Of a DNA stretch of 64,000 bases, positions 63,172-64,000 are shown piece by piece. Both the position numbers and the translations under genes were made by a program. A model generated the notes under the pieces. It was not told the DNA's origin. It made no database searches and was given only the letters and a program-made list of their open reading frames with translations. This stretch comes from Prevotella herbatica. GTDB taxonomy: Bacteria; Bacteroidota; Bacteroidia; Bacteroidales; Bacteroidaceae. How positions within the stretch are numbered: the stretch's first letter is position 1; each line of letters begins with the position of its first letter. The stretch lies in NCBI RefSeq assembly GCF_017347605.1, contig NZ_AP024484.1, positions 2,556,501 through 2,620,500 on the forward strand. Reading direction: 5' to 3'.

Positions 63172-63561
63172 ATGGCAGTTCATAATGATTTAGGTAAATG
63201 GGGGGAAGACTATGCCGCTGAATACTTGCTGAAAAAAGGTTATGAAGTTATCAGCAGAGATTGGCGACTTGGTAAACGTGATATCGATATCGTGGCACGA
63301 ACAGAAGACGGATTGACTGTGGTGTTTGTAGAGGTTAAGACTCGTGCAACTGATGTCATTGTGAGCCCTGAAGATGCAGTTGATGAAAGAAAAATAAAGA
63401 GTATCGGCTGGGCTGCCAACGCTTACGTTAAGGAGTTTCAAATATATGATGATATTAGATTTGACATCATCACAATCGTTGGAACAAAGCCGCAAGATGC
63501 AAGCTTAGAACATATTATCGATGCGTTTAATCCTGTGTTAGCGATGAACGGTAATCATTAG
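63172..63561 (+). CDS. YraN family (UPF0102) nuclease-like protein
   Basis: Small protein of 129 residues with a restriction-endonuclease-like fold. Opening LGKWGEDYAAEYLLKKGYEV is the family start, and the metal-binding residues are present in RDIDIVARTEDGLTVVFVEV followed by KTR (Asp...Glu-x-Lys). Members are widespread and thought to be Holliday-junction or recombination-related nucleases, but the exact role is not proven. It is followed after 20 bases by the biotin ligase gene and may be co-transcribed. Confidence 0.92.
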   Translation: MAVHNDLGKWGEDYAAEYLLKKGYEVISRDWRLGKRDIDIVARTEDGLTVVFVEVKTRATDVIVSPEDAVDERKIKSIGWAANAYVKEFQIYDDIRFDIITIVGTKPQDASLEHIIDAFNPVLAMNGNH

Positions 63562-63581
63562 AATTTATTACATTATTATAT

Positions 63582-64000
63582 ATGTGGTGCTTTAATAGAA
63601 ATAAAAAGAAAACAGTTAAACCTAATATCATTTGGCTTGACGAAACTGATTCTACAAATAATTATCTGAAGAATTATGTTCCTGCTTCTGATCAAAAAAT
63701 AAGTGTTGTAGTTGCCGATTATCAGAAATCAGGTAGGGGACAAGGTGACAATACATGGGAGAGTGAAGGAGGTAAAAACCTTTTATTCAGTATTTTGGTT
63801 CATCCAGTCATGGTCCCAGTACATTGTCAATTTCTGCTTTCAATGGCTGAAGCTCTAGCAGTGAAAGAAACTTTGGATAAATACACAGATGGGATAACTT
63901 TGAAGTGGCCTAACGATATATATTGGAATGATAAAAAGATTGGTGGCACACTTATAGAAACTACTCTAGGTGGTGGACATATAAAGAACTGTATTTTCGG
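63582..64000 (+). CDS. birA: biotin--[acetyl-CoA-carboxylase] ligase, 3' end outside window
   Basis: Start ATG at 63582; the frame is open to the window edge (139 codons visible, about 250 expected). The enzyme activates biotin with ATP and attaches it to the carboxyl-carrier protein. Visible motifs: WLDETDSTNNYLKNY, the biotinyl-AMP loop SGRGQGDNTWESEGGKNLLF with Ser, and LKWPNDIYWNDKKIGGTLIE with the catalytic Lys. There is no N-terminal DNA-binding domain, so this is a type I ligase without repressor activity. Confidence 0.93.
   Translation, partial: MWCFNRNKKKTVKPNIIWLDETDSTNNYLKNYVPASDQKISVVVADYQKSGRGQGDNTWESEGGKNLLFSILVHPVMVPVHCQFLLSMAEALAVKETLDKYTDGITLKWPNDIYWNDKKIGGTLIETTLGGGHIKNCIF

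Overview
The window comes from a member of the Bacteroidota, most likely Prevotella or a close relative. The evidence is low-GC, AT-rich DNA, three SusC/SusD outer-membrane pairs, a giant hybrid two-component regulator, many Cys-anchored lipoproteins, and promoters of the Bacteroidota type (TTG, 19 nt, TAnnTTTG). The genus is an inference from protein style; no rRNA is present to confirm it.

Layout. 1-4.6 kb: the end of an RND multidrug pump with its outer-membrane channel, then a small secreted lipocalin-like protein. 4.6-6.3 kb: a minus-strand operon for a cytidylate-kinase-like protein and a CidA/LrgB pair. 6.4-31 kb: a polysaccharide utilisation locus, probably for pectin. It holds the hybrid regulator, a family 1 pectate lyase, three fasciclin-domain lipoproteins, two SusC/SusD pairs and a six-hairpin glycosidase-like protein. 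Two decayed gene remnants, one of DUF4450 type, flank the glycosidase and suggest the locus is eroding. 31.3-33.4 kb: a secreted S9 dipeptidyl-peptidase.

33.5-41.3 kb is a patchwork of small enzymes: a Fpg/Nei-like protein lacking the usual N-terminal proline, four GNAT acetyltransferases, a stand-alone E2-type acyltransferase, a flavin-reductase-like protein, a tautomerase, a MerR/GyrI-type regulator, a DUF4382 lipoprotein and a ketopantoate-reductase-like enzyme. 41.5-48.6 kb is unstable ground. It has a broken AraC gene, a 1.1-kb non-coding element built from long inverted repeats, a pyruvate oxidase plus cation exchanger pair, a dead IS30 transposase, an NAD-binding epimerase-like gene and a second, related 240-bp palindrome.

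49.4-58.2 kb is a second SusC/SusD operon (minus strand) that carries no carbohydrate enzyme but two thioredoxin-fold TlpA-type proteins and two lipoproteins. 58.4-64 kb is housekeeping: tRNA-Lys, an AI-2E family permease, thymidine kinase, rRNA methyltransferase RsmI, a coiled-coil lipoprotein, TadA, YraN and the start of biotin-protein ligase.

The least explained object is the pair of related palindromic elements at 41995-43096 and 48283-48532. They share a 28-base identical end in opposite orientation and bracket the pyruvate oxidase, exchanger and epimerase segment. All statements rest on reading the sequence; no database search was run.
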